From Himantopus leucocephalus (Eukaryota; Chordata; Aves; Charadriiformes; Recurvirostridae): 64,000 nt of DNA. The notes beneath the pieces were generated by a model. That model was given only the letters and a program-made list of their open reading frames with translations, did no database searches and was not told the DNA's origin. The DNA lies in the NCBI GenBank assembly GCA_003993805.1, contig RSEF01000026.1:414315-478314 (forward strand). Reading direction: 5' to 3'. A program made the translations under genes and the position numbers. This document shows, one piece after another, positions 1-42,000 of this stretch. Position 1 is the stretch's first letter; every line of letters begins with the position of its first letter.

Positions 1-572
1 CTGGTGAGCCCACAGCTCAGGTGAGGATGGCAGCCCTTGCCTGCATCTCTCCAGAAGATCCTTGAGTAAATCAGTGCAGGTGAAGTTGGAAAACCTAGAA
101 AAGGAGAGTAGAGTTGGAGGGAGGGTGTTGGCCAGCAGAAGGGATGGTGTCAGACAGCAGTGGTGGCTGCAGGGAGCAGGGGCTGGTGCTCATGGGAAGT
201 CAGGTGGTAGGACCCACAGGGCCAGCAGGAACGGAGGACCTGGCAGCAGGTGAGCTCACAGGTAAGCGCTGATGGCTTCGTCTTTCTCAGTGTGCACCTG
301 GTGTGCTGACCCTGACCAAGCCTCCCTGCCCAGTTCAGAGTGACTGTGCAGAGACTGATCCAAAGGGGATGGTGCAGCCCACACAACCCTAGGGAGACTG
401 GTGAGCTGGCAGGGAGGTGATGGGGCTGTGCTTGGGGGACTGGGTCCTGGGGAGTTGGCTGGCAGGACCTCGCCAGGTGAAGGCACTGTCCCACCAGCCG
501 CCCTTCAGCAACCTGGTAGGTCACCCATCCCCAGGCAACCAGCCAACACTGTCTGTGCCATGTCCGATGCAG
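1..572 (+). other. PTPRV: Probable end of an upstream PTPRV exon plus intron
   Basis: Bases 1-3 followed by a donor-like GTGAGC fit the last bases of an upstream FN3 exon, since other FN3 exons here end in ACTG or ACAG before the donor. Only three exon bases would be visible, so this is a guess. The rest, up to the AG at 571-572, is intron, in which I see no other feature. Confidence 0.35.
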
Positions 573-29878
<29,306 letters not shown>

Positions 29879-30450
29879 CACCGCTTGGCGCTTCCTGGCA
29901 CCATCCTGCCCTCCACCTCTGCAGGGCCCTGTCCAGAACAGAAGCTGGGGTGAGAGCACCGTGGGGCTCCTGGCACAGAGCGACACCTGCAGCAAGAGCA
30001 GTCCCACCCCAGCACTGCCACCAACGTGTCCTACACGGTGTCAGCAGCGACATGGGGTCTCCTGAGCAGATGGGCAGTTTTGTCCTGCTGCAGCCCATCC
30101 GTGCAGACATGGTGAGGGGCTGGGCAGGATGCTCCCCTGCTTTGGCCATCGCCTGGGATTCCTGGTGCCTGAAAGGTTTGTTAACCCCACTGCAGTACGC
30201 AGCACCAGCTGTGGAGCCCTGCCCCTCGGCAGGCAGAAGAGGCAGCCCTGAGCTCGCTCCTGGCCAGCCCTGGCACCCGCAGGCTGCTGAGGTCTGACAC
30301 AACCGCTGGGCACCGTGGTCTCTGTGCCACCATGGGCGCAAGGCATGCTGAGGTCTCAGACACCGCTGTGGGCAGAGCATGGTGGGAGGCTGGCTTGTCT
30401 CAGCTGGTGGATCAATCTTAGGTACAAACAATAAACAGCCCTAGGAAAGA
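29879..30450 (+). other. PTPRV: PTPRV 3' untranslated region
   Basis: Sequence from the stop codon to just past the first good AATAAA downstream. About 570 bases, no recognised repeat. The cleavage site is inferred, not seen. Confidence 0.65.
30430..30435 (+). terminator. PTPRV: PTPRV polyadenylation signal
   Basis: Canonical AATAAA about 550 bases after the PTPRV stop, followed by a GT-rich stretch from about 30451. It is the first perfect hexamer downstream of the stop. Confidence 0.7.
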
Positions 30451-33400
30451 GTGTGCTTGTAAGGGTGGGTTGGCTTTTGTGGGGTCTTAGCAATGCCAAG
30501 GCTTTCCCCTGCTGCGGCATACCAGCCATTCCCAAAAGAGCAGCTGTGTCCCTAGCCATGGGCAATGGATGGGGTGCCCTTGGCCAGTCCAGATACTGCA
30601 GCCCAATGCACACAGAAGCTTCCGCTCAGTCTCATCTGCTCCAGTTACTGAGGCAACAATTCTGCAGTGAGCCTCAAACCCACCCGCAGCTTTACGAGGA
30701 AGAGACACATTTTCTGATGAAGCCTGGGCTTGAATTTGTGAACCTGCTGGCTCCCAAGAGCCAAGGACCAGGGCAAAGCCACCTGGTCCAGCTGATACGC
30801 TCTGTGCCTTACTGCAGAGCACTGGCTGCTACTCCAGGAACTGGGTTGTTCACGGCAGGCACATGTAGGGACACAGCTGTGCTGCAAGCAGGAATGGCAA
30901 TGCACAAGCTGAAATTGCTTGGTTGGTTGAGCTCCAAGAGCAGGTCAGAAGGAAGAGTTTAAAAAAAACAGATGATTACATAAGCATATTCCTGGGGTGG
31001 AAAAAAATGTATCTGGGAACCCATTTACCCTCCTTCACCCCTTCAGGCAGCATAGAGTTATGGTACAGTCTCAAACCAGCACCCCTGTCCCAATCTGGGC
31101 CCATGCTCTTACCCACAATACCTGGGAGAGCTGCCCTGGGGTGGCGTGAGGAGGTACAGCTACAATGAGGAGGTCCCAAGACCTACTGCAAGGAGTAGAC
31201 GGCTCCGGGGATGGACTAAGTTGGCCACTCATCCTGCTGCCCCTGTGTTTCCACAAACTGCTTCTGCCTCTCCCAAAACAGTTGACCTCCAGAGCACACA
31301 AAGGCAGAGGTCCCCGTGCAGGAACCTGCATCAGCAGCTGCTGATGTGGAACAAGGACTGGTGCTCATTCCCTCAAACAAAGGAGGGATAAAACAGACTG
31401 GGTCCAACCCCAGCATCTCCCTGCTGGTGCTGTTGGACACAGCCTGTGGCTCTCATTTGCTCTGCATGGCCCAGAAACCCCAGATGCTGAGCACAGTTAT
31501 ATCTCAAAGGTGCGTGTAGATGCAAGCTTTAGCCTAGTGTCCAATAGGCTCTTGTTCAAAGTGTGCAGTCTCCACTGAACACCGAGAAGCATTTGTGTCT
31601 CTATATCCCAACACGGTTTATGATATGTAAAACACCTAATGAGCTTAGTCTCAGAAGATTTCAAGGACATCTGTGGAGCACTGTGACCTGGGAAGTGAGG
31701 CCAACTGCAGTGACAGTGAAGATGTGAAGGAGGAGCTGTTGCCATAAGGTAGCGGGAGTCTTGTGAGGGGCACAGAAGCAGGACTACAGGGTGGTCATTG
31801 CTCCTTTGGCTGTTTGGCACCCCAGAGTAGCCTGGGGATCTGCAGAGACAAGGCCTCCCTTACCCTGCCAAGCGCAGCTACCAGGGTCTCCCAACACCCT
31901 GGCCAGGACTGCATCCCCAGAAAGGGGCAGCAGCCAAGGATAAGGAGGGGCAGGAACTCCCCATCCTCTCTTTTCTATTTTTCTGCAATCAGAGCTACCC
32001 TGTGGCTTTCAGAGTCATTATGCCTGGGGCTTTGCTCAAAGCCATATTCCCTATGGAGAGGGTCTGGGTCTGGCTCTACAGCTTGTGGCACAGGAGAGAG
32101 GCCTCAGAATGGGACAGCATTCCCAGGGACTGGTTGTGGGCTCTTGCCTTTCATGGAGAAGAGCAGGACAACATCCACATGAGATGACTTGGCCACCCCC
32201 GATTCACCCTTAGCTGCTGGCAGTGACTGAGCAAGATGGGGGGTGAGTTATGCTGGCACCTACCCCACACCACTTCTCATCCTGGCAGGGCTAAGTTCAG
32301 CACATCACTGTCCATCTGCCTTGCCAGATGGGCTGCTGCACCAGGATCTTTCTACAGCCCCTTGGGAAAGTGCTCATGGGTCTCCTGTGTGTGCATGCAC
32401 AGAGATGACAGTCCCAGCATGGGGCACAGCTGCACACAGCCAGGCAGGGCTGATGCATGGACCAAAGGTTCGTGGCACAGAGTTGCGAGGGGTGCTGGCT
32501 CCGAGGCGTAAGCAAGCAAGTGAAAGCCACGGTGGGGGAGACATGTTCCTGTCTGCTTCCAGAAGTCCAGGAGCAAGTGATCCCACAGCCCTCACATCTG
32601 GCTAGCACAACACAACAGTGTTTCCAGCAGAGCCAGCAGCCAAGGTGAACCTGCAGACATCTGCAGCTAAAGCACAGCTGCTCTGGTGGGTATGAAGGGA
32701 CCTTCTCAGCAATGGGACAGGCACGGGACAGGGATTTGTCACACAAACTGGCAAACAGGTTTCCGCCAGTGAGTTCGGTAAGGCTGCCTCTGTGGCACAG
32801 CCTGCTGCTCTGTGTTTCACGTCCTGTCTAACAGGAGGCTGACTTGGTGACGATGATGAATTTACGACCTCCCACCCACTGCTGCAGCGGAGTCTGGAGC
32901 CACAGATGCTTACAGAGGGTGTCGCGGGAGCTGTGGTTTGGATGAATAATTTTCCAGCCCTACAGCTCAGAGCCACGAAACCCAGAAGGGGAGAGAGAGA
33001 CAACAAAACAGTAAAACAAAACAAGCCTCCAGCTTGGGCCGCCCAGCGAGTTCTGGACCGTGCCATGTTGTTCTTCATATTTAGCCAGCTCCAGTCTGGC
33101 AGCATCCAGCCACCACCCTCCTCCATCAGCCCCTGTGCAGAGGTCAAGACGCTGGAGATGAGCAGGACCATGTCCATTTGGACCCTGCTTCCCACCCCCT
33201 TCCATCCCTTCCCAGGGCTGCCAGAGCAGGGGCAGACTGGCCAAGTGAGAGGTACCCAACCCTTAGATCTCCTGGGGTCCAACAGCCATGGGAGCCTGCT
33301 GGTGACTGCTGGGGCACCACAGCTCCTTGATCCGCAGCTTCTCCATTCACCACTGCTGAACCTCTGCCCTAGTCTCTCCCTGTCCTCTGCTCCCTCCAGG

Positions 33401-36400
33401 GCACAGAGTCCATCATTTGCCATGTCTTTGCCCAAGACAGTAACAAGGCATTGCTCCCACCACAGGGAGCCCATGACACCCTGCCACAATCCAAGCTGGA
33501 CACCTCCATGATATTATGTGCCCAATGCTCACTGTCTCTTCCACCTGAGCTGTACCAGCACTGGAGATCAGCAGGGTTGCAGGTTCTCCAGCATCATCTC
33601 TTATCAGCTACTGCTGTCAGCCAGCTCCTGGAGAGCAGAAGCACTGGGGCCAGATAGATTCAGGGCAGGTATGGGCGGGAAGGGGAATTTCTCCTGGGAC
33701 AGCCAAGTAGACCAGAACTGATGTTTCTTCTTCAACACCCTGCTCTTGCATGTGCTGCACTTTCCATGGCTTTGGCTCCCTGACCCAGTTGATGCAGGGA
33801 CTGCAAAAACTAAGGTCTTCAAGCATGTCAGACACTGAACCAGGTATCCGGTCCACCTATCAGGTCTTCTACCTAGCTCCGCACTTCTGTCCCTCTCCTC
33901 TGCAGGGTATGGAGCCACCAGGCTGCCCCGTGGCTTTTTGTGAGCAGTGCCTCCCAGAGCAAAGACTTAAAGTGCATCTGAGGCTTGTGCTGTCCTGTGC
34001 CCTGGGCATCAGGGAGGAACCGTCCCTGTTCCTCTCTGTGTGACTTCATTGGCACCTTCCCACTACCAGGGGGCACAATTGCCTTCAGTCCTTGTCCTTC
34101 CCTCGCCCCAGTCAGGCAGCTGGAGCAGCATGCTGGGCACTGGGGCTTTCTGCTTGTTTGGAAAGGTTTGCATTTACATTTTGGAAAGCCTCTGTGAGCC
34201 CTTGCTGGGCCCGTGGCCTGACTGTGGTATTTCAGCCTTTGGATGGCCCCGATGGGAGCAGGGGCACTAGAAACATTCCTCTGGCCTTTGCCCCTGCGCC
34301 CGACCTTGAATGGCTCCCTGGGGTATGTCCTGGGCTTACAGACACATCTGAAGCACCAGACTCTTGGCTCCCACTGCACTGAGCCCATCCCTGCTGTTTT
34401 GGGCTGCATCCCGCTCTCTCCAGAACCTGGAGTACCAGCTCCAGGAGGAGCCAAGGATGGTGAGAAAGTCTGGAGGGCTTATCTTATAGAGAGATCACGT
34501 CCCAAGAGTCACACCTCCACAGATAAGGTGGTTGAGTGCGTGCCCTGGCACACACAGGCTGGTCCTAGTGATGCCTATTTTTCTCCAGTGTCCCTGTGCT
34601 TTGTGAGATTTCCCAGGGCTCTCTGCATCTCCTCCTTCCCCTGCAAGCCCTTCTGGAGGGACTGCCTCTCTGCTGTCCTCTCCATTGTGTGGCACAGTGG
34701 GGTCTCAGTTCCTGCCGTGACCTTGGCAGTGAAAAACAGCCAGTGTCCTCCTGGTCTGCGGTAGGGACTGGTTGTCCTTGGAGATCAACAGACAAACTAG
34801 GATTCTACTGGGGTGATCCTAAACCCTCTAAAATCCAGAAGGGAATAAAAAGAGGGCACAAACCGTTGTCCCATGGGAACAGAAGACACACACTGGGTGC
34901 CCTGGCACATGCTGAGGACAGAAATAGCCAGCCTCCAGCCCTTTGGCTCAGCTAGCACAACCTGTCTTCCATCTTGAGAAGGTCCCTGGCTGCACCTTGG
35001 GATGCGCAACAACAGCACAGCATTGCCCATCACCTCCCTCCGCTCTGCAGGAAGAGCATTGCTGAGTAACCAGGTCAAAGTCCAACAAGTTGTCCCATCC
35101 AGGCCCACAGAGTCATTTTCGCTCTGCAGGAGGGCACATCAGTGCCTGCTGTAAGGGTTCACCTGCAGCCCTGCCCTAGCTGTATCACCACTACAACTTT
35201 GTTAGCCTTTAAACTCCAACAGCTCTAAAAAGTCTTGACAGCAGCAGTCCACAGCCCAAAGCTTGCTTGGCATTTCATTTCTGGTGCACAGAGAGGATTT
35301 GGCCAGCGCTGGTAACTGGAGTCCCAGCTCTCCTCAGGTCCAAGGCTGAGATCCAGAGCCAGACTATCTTGAGCATGTTGCGCTGGCGTGAGTAACACAG
35401 CCCTTTCCCACCACCCCTGCCTCTCCTGTGCCCCTAACGAGCAGAAGCAATAACTGCTTTCAGCAGCTCACACGATCTGGACCTTTTTCCTCACTGAAGC
35501 TGTACTCTAAATTTTCCCACGTTTTTTTTTATTGCTTTTAAGCAAGCTGTAGGAAGACTTGTTAGCCAAGCAGCGTGGAGGCAGCAGGAGAAATATCACC
35601 TGGGATGTCACCTGCCATCCAGAGATACCATACGCTAAGGTGTCACACTCAGCCACAAAGCCCCGGTGTCTGATCCCAGTGACTCAGCTCCATGAACTGG
35701 GGGTGCACAGAGCGTGTCAGGGAGCCTGGCTGGTGCAGCCACAGCAAGTGAGCGGCTCAGGTGAGCAGACAGTGCTGCTCTGCTTGCTGCGGAGCAGTGC
35801 TTTTCTCGCCTCCCCAAACTGCAGCCTGCCACTAGAGGACAACACACAAACACATGTGAGCCTTGCAGAAAAACATCTACTCACGTTAATAGGAATGAGC
35901 TGGGTCTGGAACTCCTGGTGCCTTTAATAAGGGCACAGTGCAGCCCGGACTACTCAGAGCAAACTGCAGTTTCAGTGGGAGCTGGCTGAAAAGTGACACT
36001 TCCACCCCAGAGGGACTTATTCAGAAATTCCAGATTTACCATGGAAACATCAAAGCTCTAAATCACTTGATGTCCAGACTCCTGGTTTTGCCAGGAGCCA
36101 CGCAACACACTGGAATAAGTGAACACTTTGAATATTAACACCTATTATCAGGTCTCAAAGAAATGAGACATGGAAATGAAACACTACAGCCAAGCTGGAA
36201 TAAAAAGCAAATAGAAAAGTCAAAGCAAAGTGAGACATGCAGAGCAAAGCCCTCCAACTTCAGGCTGCATTGCTCCAAAAACAATGTGAAAAATGTCATT
36301 GCAGTCAATGCTTTCCTAAGGAAATGGCTCTATTTCAGCAGAATGGCAGTTTTCAATAGGAATCTCTTCAGTGTGATTTTTTTTTTGAGAGCTCTATTAA

Positions 36401-38375
36401 TAGTGCGCTCAGCCAGAGCCCTGGATCCCCAAGGAGAATTCACTGAGCGAGAAATTGTCAGAAGCGCGCAATGCGGTTGGTGTCTGGCTGCTTGGGCTGG
36501 AGAGGGATGGGGAAATTGTAGATAAAAGCTGCTGTTGCAGCCAGGAGCAGAGTGATAGGCCTGACACTTTCTCTAGACTGACACCAAATTCCTGGCTGCT
36601 GTCGGAGCAAATCTGGCCATTTCAGGCCATGCTAAAGCCCCACACCAGAGCTGGAGGGGAAGCTTGTCAAGGAACCCAAGGAGAAACCCTCTCTCTGAGG
36701 AGGGCTTCCTGTCTCCCCACCAAGCAGTGTTTTACATTTGGAGCTGTCAAAACACATTGCAAACATTTAATTAATGACATCTCCAGAATTGCTCATGATG
36801 GAAGGGGCTTAATTCCAATTAAATCAGTTCCTGCTCCTAGACCAAAATCCTCACTCCCCTGCACTCAGTGACAAAGTTTCCACTGACTTCAGTGGGGTTT
36901 CAGTCCTGAAACTGCAGGATCTGAATGGACTTTGAAATGAAATAGTTTCAGATCCTGCATCACCCAGGCCAGGAGCCCTCAGCCAGAGTCTGTGCATCAG
37001 CCCTGAACCCTGAGCTCAATCTTGAGCAGTTTTTTTCAGAGGAGATACCCACTCTAACTCAAGGGCCTCAAGGCACCCTAGCCCCGGGCTAGCTGGATCT
37101 CTTTGCAGGCTCACCTTCCTGACTCCAGATAACTTTCCTATCTCTTTTATCCTGAGATAATGGGGTATCAATTAGGAAACTCTTTTTTGCCAGAAGGAAA
37201 AGCACATTCAGAGGAATTCCCAGGCTGTGCTTCAGCCATGCGGCATCTTACCATGGCATGGCCACAGCCAAAGAAGCCCATCCCCTTCCTCCAGCCATGG
37301 CTGGAGGGGAGGCAGAGGGAGGAACACACCAGCTCTGATGGGAGTCCAGATGCACCTCAAGCCCAGTGGTCAGCTGTCTTTCTGCAGTGTGAGAGACCCA
37401 TGTTCAGCTGCTGTCCCCATCACAGACAAGGTGCGTGGCCCTGTAGAGAGAGACACAGCATGGTGCAAGCTGTGGGGCCAGACTCAGCCCCCATCACCAA
37501 ACCTACTGCCATGGGAGGGCAGCAATCACACCAGCCAGGGGCATCACGCTGACCCTGAACAGCCAGTGGCTGCAATTAGGAGGGAGGAGCAGAGAGGCCA
37601 CACAGTGCTGGCCTTGGTAGCCTTCTCCCATCACAGATCCAGCACCCTTTTCTAAGCAGGTGCTTCTGCTGCCCCAGAACTCGCTAGCTCCTTGACACCC
37701 AAACAGCCAGAAATCCTGTTCTGACGCACATCCCACATGTTTGAGGACAACCCGAGGCCATGGGCTGGGCTGGCACAGGCAGTACCCCCCGGTAAGCCAG
37801 ACCTGTTCCCTTCTGCATGATGGAGCTCCAGATGACATGGTTTCAAGCCCCCACTAAACAGACTGTTCCTCTACTTTAACCTCTGACCACTTCACCCAAG
37901 GTTAGAAACCAGCCACCTGCTCCTGGCATCAATGCAGTGCAGCTCCTGCAAACACAGCTCCCACATGGACTTGATGTGGATCTGGGCAAAACTATAGCAA
38001 GCAGCATGGCTGCAAGAGCACCATGTCCCACTGTCCTGGAGAGCTCTCTGGAGTGGTCCCTCACTGAGCTCAGCACCATGACGCTGCCGCGTCTCCCAGC
38101 CAGCCCCTGCCCCATGCATGGGGACAGCAACGGGGATCTCCGTGGGCGAGCATTGAACTGCAGGACAGATGGACCTACAGCCCTGGGCATGGTCACTCCC
38201 AGCAAACAGCTCATTGTGAGCTCCTCGCTCCCTTCTCCCCAGCTACACCCTGACTTTCCAGTTGCAGCTGGGTTGAGCAGCCAGCACAGACACACAGAGT
38301 CCTTTATCTGGGGTTGTATTTCAGCGTCCCAAAGTCTGGGGCCCTTGAAGTGCTGGTTGGGTGCTCCTGCCTCCC
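30451..38375. other. Intergenic region between PTPRV and LGR6
   Basis: About 8 kb in which I can support no gene, RNA gene or repeat. Open frames up to 295 codons occur (32602-33489 on the - strand) but show no recognisable domain, and GC-rich sequence gives such frames by chance. The stretch about 36260-36500 is AT-rich with a TTAATA-type core and several CpGs nearby; it could be a conserved noncoding element. Confidence 0.5.
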
Positions 38376-38640
38376 TATTTATACTCCTCTGCCCTGCCGG
38401 AGCCAGCTTTGCCTTCCCCTGCCCTGCTATCTCACAAAAACCTTGTTACAAAACAAGCACAGGTCCCGGAGCTATGAACAGGTCTTTATTTGTTGAGGTT
38501 TCTTTTTTTTTTTTTTCCCTTTCTTCCCTTTGAATGAAATTCCTGCCAGCTCTAAGAGAGAGAGAGAGAGGGAAAGAGTAGAAAGTTTAACTCCTCCCAT
38601 TGGAGTGTCTCACGCCCCTGCCCAGCCCTTGAAACCCAAT
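38376..38640 (+). promoter_or_regulatory. LGR6: Candidate LGR6 core promoter and 5' flank
   Basis: TATTTATA at 38376-38383 could be a TATA box; an inverted CCAAT box (ATTGG) lies at 38599-38603 and a direct CCAAT at 38636-38640. These elements do not fit one start site equally well: the CCAAT boxes would suit a start around 38700, the TATA-like box one around 38410. The region also carries a T run (38503-38516) and a GA repeat. Inference only. Confidence 0.35.
38555..38570. repeat. GA microsatellite
   Basis: Eight AG units in a purine-rich stretch that extends to about 38579, upstream of the LGR6 start codon. GA tracts near promoters can bind GAGA-type factors, but no function is shown. Confidence 0.8.
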
Positions 38641-38826
38641 AACCAAGATCATTCAACAATGCCTTCCCTTCCCTGGCTGCATCCTTACCACTCTCCGACC
38701 TGCAGGAGATACCCTGCCCACTGCGTGCCGGGCAGCGGGGTCGCTCCCCTCCACCCAGCTGAGCCTCGGGGTCAGAGTGAGCCGGCAGCATCTCGCACCA
38801 TCCTTGCAGCTGCAGCCAAGGCGAGG

Positions 38827-39023
38827 ATGGACAAGCTCTTCTTCTGGGGCATTCTTCTGGCCTCCTCTGCTCGCTTCCAGGCAGTGCCCGCGGAGCAAGG
38901 TGCTGCGCCCTCCTGCCCACCCCAGTGCCACTGCGAAGAGGATGGCATCATGCTCTCGGTGGATTGCTCCGAGCTGGGGCTTTCAGAGGTCCCTGCCAAC
39001 CTGAGCCCTCTAACAGCTTACCT
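38827..39023 (+). CDS. LGR6: LGR6 first coding exon
   Basis: First exon of the leucine-rich-repeat G protein-coupled receptor 6, a plasma-membrane receptor for R-spondins that strengthens Wnt signalling and marks epithelial stem cells (established). The exon has 65 codons plus two bases. It starts [20 protein letters not shown], a signal peptide, then the Cys-rich LRR N-cap (CPPQCHC) and [19 protein letters not shown], ending SPLTAYL. The DCSELGLS and PLTAYL boxes match LGR6 better than LGR4 or LGR5. The donor is GTAAGT at 39024. I chose this ATG because it opens a signal peptide and has a strong context (A at -3, G at +4); the frame is open further upstream to 38530 but that part is not signal-like. 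Same strand as PTPRV. Confidence 0.93.
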
Positions 39024-42000
39024 GTAAGTACAGCCCTTGCTGTTTCTTTTGCAACGCTTTCTCTGGACCCCTTCATCAGCTGCAGCTTTCCACTGGCTTG
39101 GAAGTTTGTGCCACATTTTCCTGAAATTAAATTTCCTCTGGAAATTAGAAACAAAACAAATCAACAACAAAAAAGGCAGCTATTACTCCAGGACCTGCCA
39201 AGCTAAGCCAGCTCCCCCTCCTCTCTGTGCCCCTCTGCAAACGCTGTTTATATTGCGATGTTATGCATGCTTTGCTTCTTGATTACAGTGGATCAGAGGA
39301 GCTGATTTGCTGGGTAGATTCTGATTGTCTGAGAACATAATGGAGTATTTATACTGAGCGATTAGTGCAAACTGCTCTGGGATCCTTCTGTCAAACATTT
39401 CAATAGCTGTGATAACTCATGTCTTTCAGGGGTTTGGCTTGAGCTGGCCACCAGCACTGCCCAAGTTGCCTCTTTAAAATGAATATTAAAGTCTTATAAG
39501 AGGTGTGGGGGCTTTGCTAGGTTTTTGTTTTGGGTTTTTAATAAAAATTCTTAATTATCTCAATGTTTCCCATTCTTTCTGGTATTAATACCCCAAAGGG
39601 TTAAACTACCACAGGGACTTGTGAGTTCATTCCTCGCCCCAGAGATGGTCTCAGTGGGGCGATCTGAGTAGTGATGACTGAGGACGTCCCCAGGGTGAGC
39701 AAGGGACTCTGTGGAAAGATCTCTTGGTTTGACTAGGAGAGGAAACACCTCGCTCAGGGAGACAGGTTGGCCCTGGCATGCACTGGGGAAGATGCTTGGT
39801 CTGTTAATTCGCAGAAAGAGCTGCAGCCACCACCCTCAGCTGTGTGGCAGGTAGGCTGGTGAGGACCTTGGCTTTCCCAGCTAACGATGCAGCTGTGGTG
39901 TTGCGAAGGGAAGCCGTGTGTACCACAACCATTGAGGACAACTAGTAGCCCCCAGGCAGTGCTGGGGATGTTCATTTTGTGCTCATCATGCTGAAAGAGG
40001 GCTTGTGTCCAGGGGTGGCATACAGACTGTGTTCCTGGTTTTCTGGTGTTCCTATACTGTCCTGAGATGCAGTTATTCAACTGTTAAAGCTAAGCCCCCT
40101 AACCCATTCAGGAAGGGCTTTGCAAAGCCAGGTTGAAGCTGCCACAGATGGATAAGAGCTTCTCTGCTCATCCTGCTTGCCTGAGGAGCACATTGCTTTG
40201 TTTTCTGCCAACCGTTGGATGGCCAGAGCTGTATTGGGTCAGCTGAGAAAGAAATATGACAGGAAACGACGATTATTACTGGAAAGCATGAAAAATGAGA
40301 GAAATGTGTAATACAAGCTGTATTTCCCTGGGAGAGGGAACCACAGAGCACTTGTCACATGGGTTGTGTCCTGTATAGAGCTACCCCCCCTGCACACAAC
40401 CTGGGGCTACGTTTGAAGCCAGCTGCCTATGAGTGAAAAGTCACTACAGGTCTTGAGCATGTCTTGAGGGAGGTGGTTAAAGACATGTGGGCTGTAAGCA
40501 TGGGAGGCTGCAGAGTTTTGCAGCACTGATGCTACTGTGAGGACAAGCGGCAGCCCTGTCGGGCTCCCACTCCACCTTTGCAGTCGTGGGGCACCCGTGG
40601 CTCCCACTCTGCAGAGAATATGCCGCCCATCATCTCTGAAGAGTTGTCCCTCGGACTGGGAGCTGCAGAGAGCTCCACTGCATGAACCAAGGGACATCTC
40701 GATGTTAAATGGTTCTCAGTGCCACCCTGACTATAGAGGTCGGAGCAGGGACACAGAGCCCTGGGCTATGGACCCCTTGTGCATGGACCCCTGCGGGCGG
40801 GTGCTTAAAGACACTCTTGGCTTGATGCAGCAGGTGAGTCTGCGCCTGCTTCTTGCAGAGGTCTGGTTTTCGCTGGGACCCAGTCTTCAGGACAGCCCCG
40901 CAGTAGCTGCTGCGTTGGGAGCGTGTCCAGCCCTTCGGCCACACTCTGCTCTCTCCCGTGGGTGCTCCACCAGCCGGCTGCACTCACACGGTGGCGCCCG
41001 TGACAGGCGTTTGCCAGAGAGGCACCAGCAATGCCACCTCCCAGCCCATCACCATGCCGGGCTGGAGGGTCCCTCTGGGTGAAAAATCCATGGGGTTGAG
41101 CCAGGGAGGTGTTGGAGGGTTCAGAGTTTTCCTCCTCCCCTTAGGGCTGGACCTATTTGGGGAAAAACAGCACATATGATGCCTAGCTGTTAAACACTGC
41201 CTGTGAATTAGCAAATAAGATGTAACAGAGATAGGAAGGCAGGATCAACTGGGAATTACTGGAGGAGGACCGGAGAGCCCTGTTTCTGTCACTACCTTCT
41301 TGGGCTACCTTCAGTAAGTCACGTAAGGTTAGTTTCTCACTTATAAGGTGTGCAATCAGGGCTGGTTTTTCAAAGCAGATGAGCATAAATTTTGTAGAAA
41401 GTATGGATATTGGAGAGACATCTAAGCTCTCCATGTAAATTCAGGCTTTAAATCCACATTCAGATATGTAAAGAAATGCCTACATTTTTTTTTTGGAGAG
41501 CTGCAAGTGCTGAAAAGCAAGCCCTGTAATGGCAATGCAGAGCATGGAGCTGCTCCCAAAACTTTCCAGCTCCTTTGCTCCATGCCCTGTCTTCTAAGCA
41601 AATTACTGGTACTGCTTTCTGTAAAGACCAGGACTCTCTCAGGTGCAAAATAAAGGATCCTCATAATTCTGATTAGACACTGCCTCAGCACTAATGAGCT
41701 AACATTCATGCCCCATCCTGACAATGCTGTGCCTCTGTCATGCCTGTCTCTCTTCAAGAATCCTGTCCTTGCTCACTGTCGCACCTCACTGAACTTGAAC
41801 CTGATCCCACCCATCTAAATGCAAGCTTTTCCAATGGAGGCATCATTGGTGAGATTGCAGCTGTGGTCAGGAAGATGGGAGAGAAGCAAGTCACTTCTTC
41901 CCAGCGGCACCTCTCCCATAGGCACTTAGACACACTGGTGTCTCCTTGGCAGCCCTGGAGAGAGACCAGGCAGCCAGCTCAGCTTGGAGTTGTCCATGTT

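Noticed and set aside
38530..38826. In-frame upstream extension of the LGR6 frame, adding about 99 residues
   Set aside because: The extension starts in a GA-repeat-derived RERERE-like stretch and is not signal-like; the ATG at 38827 opens a clear signal peptide with good context and gives the N-terminal length expected for LGR6.
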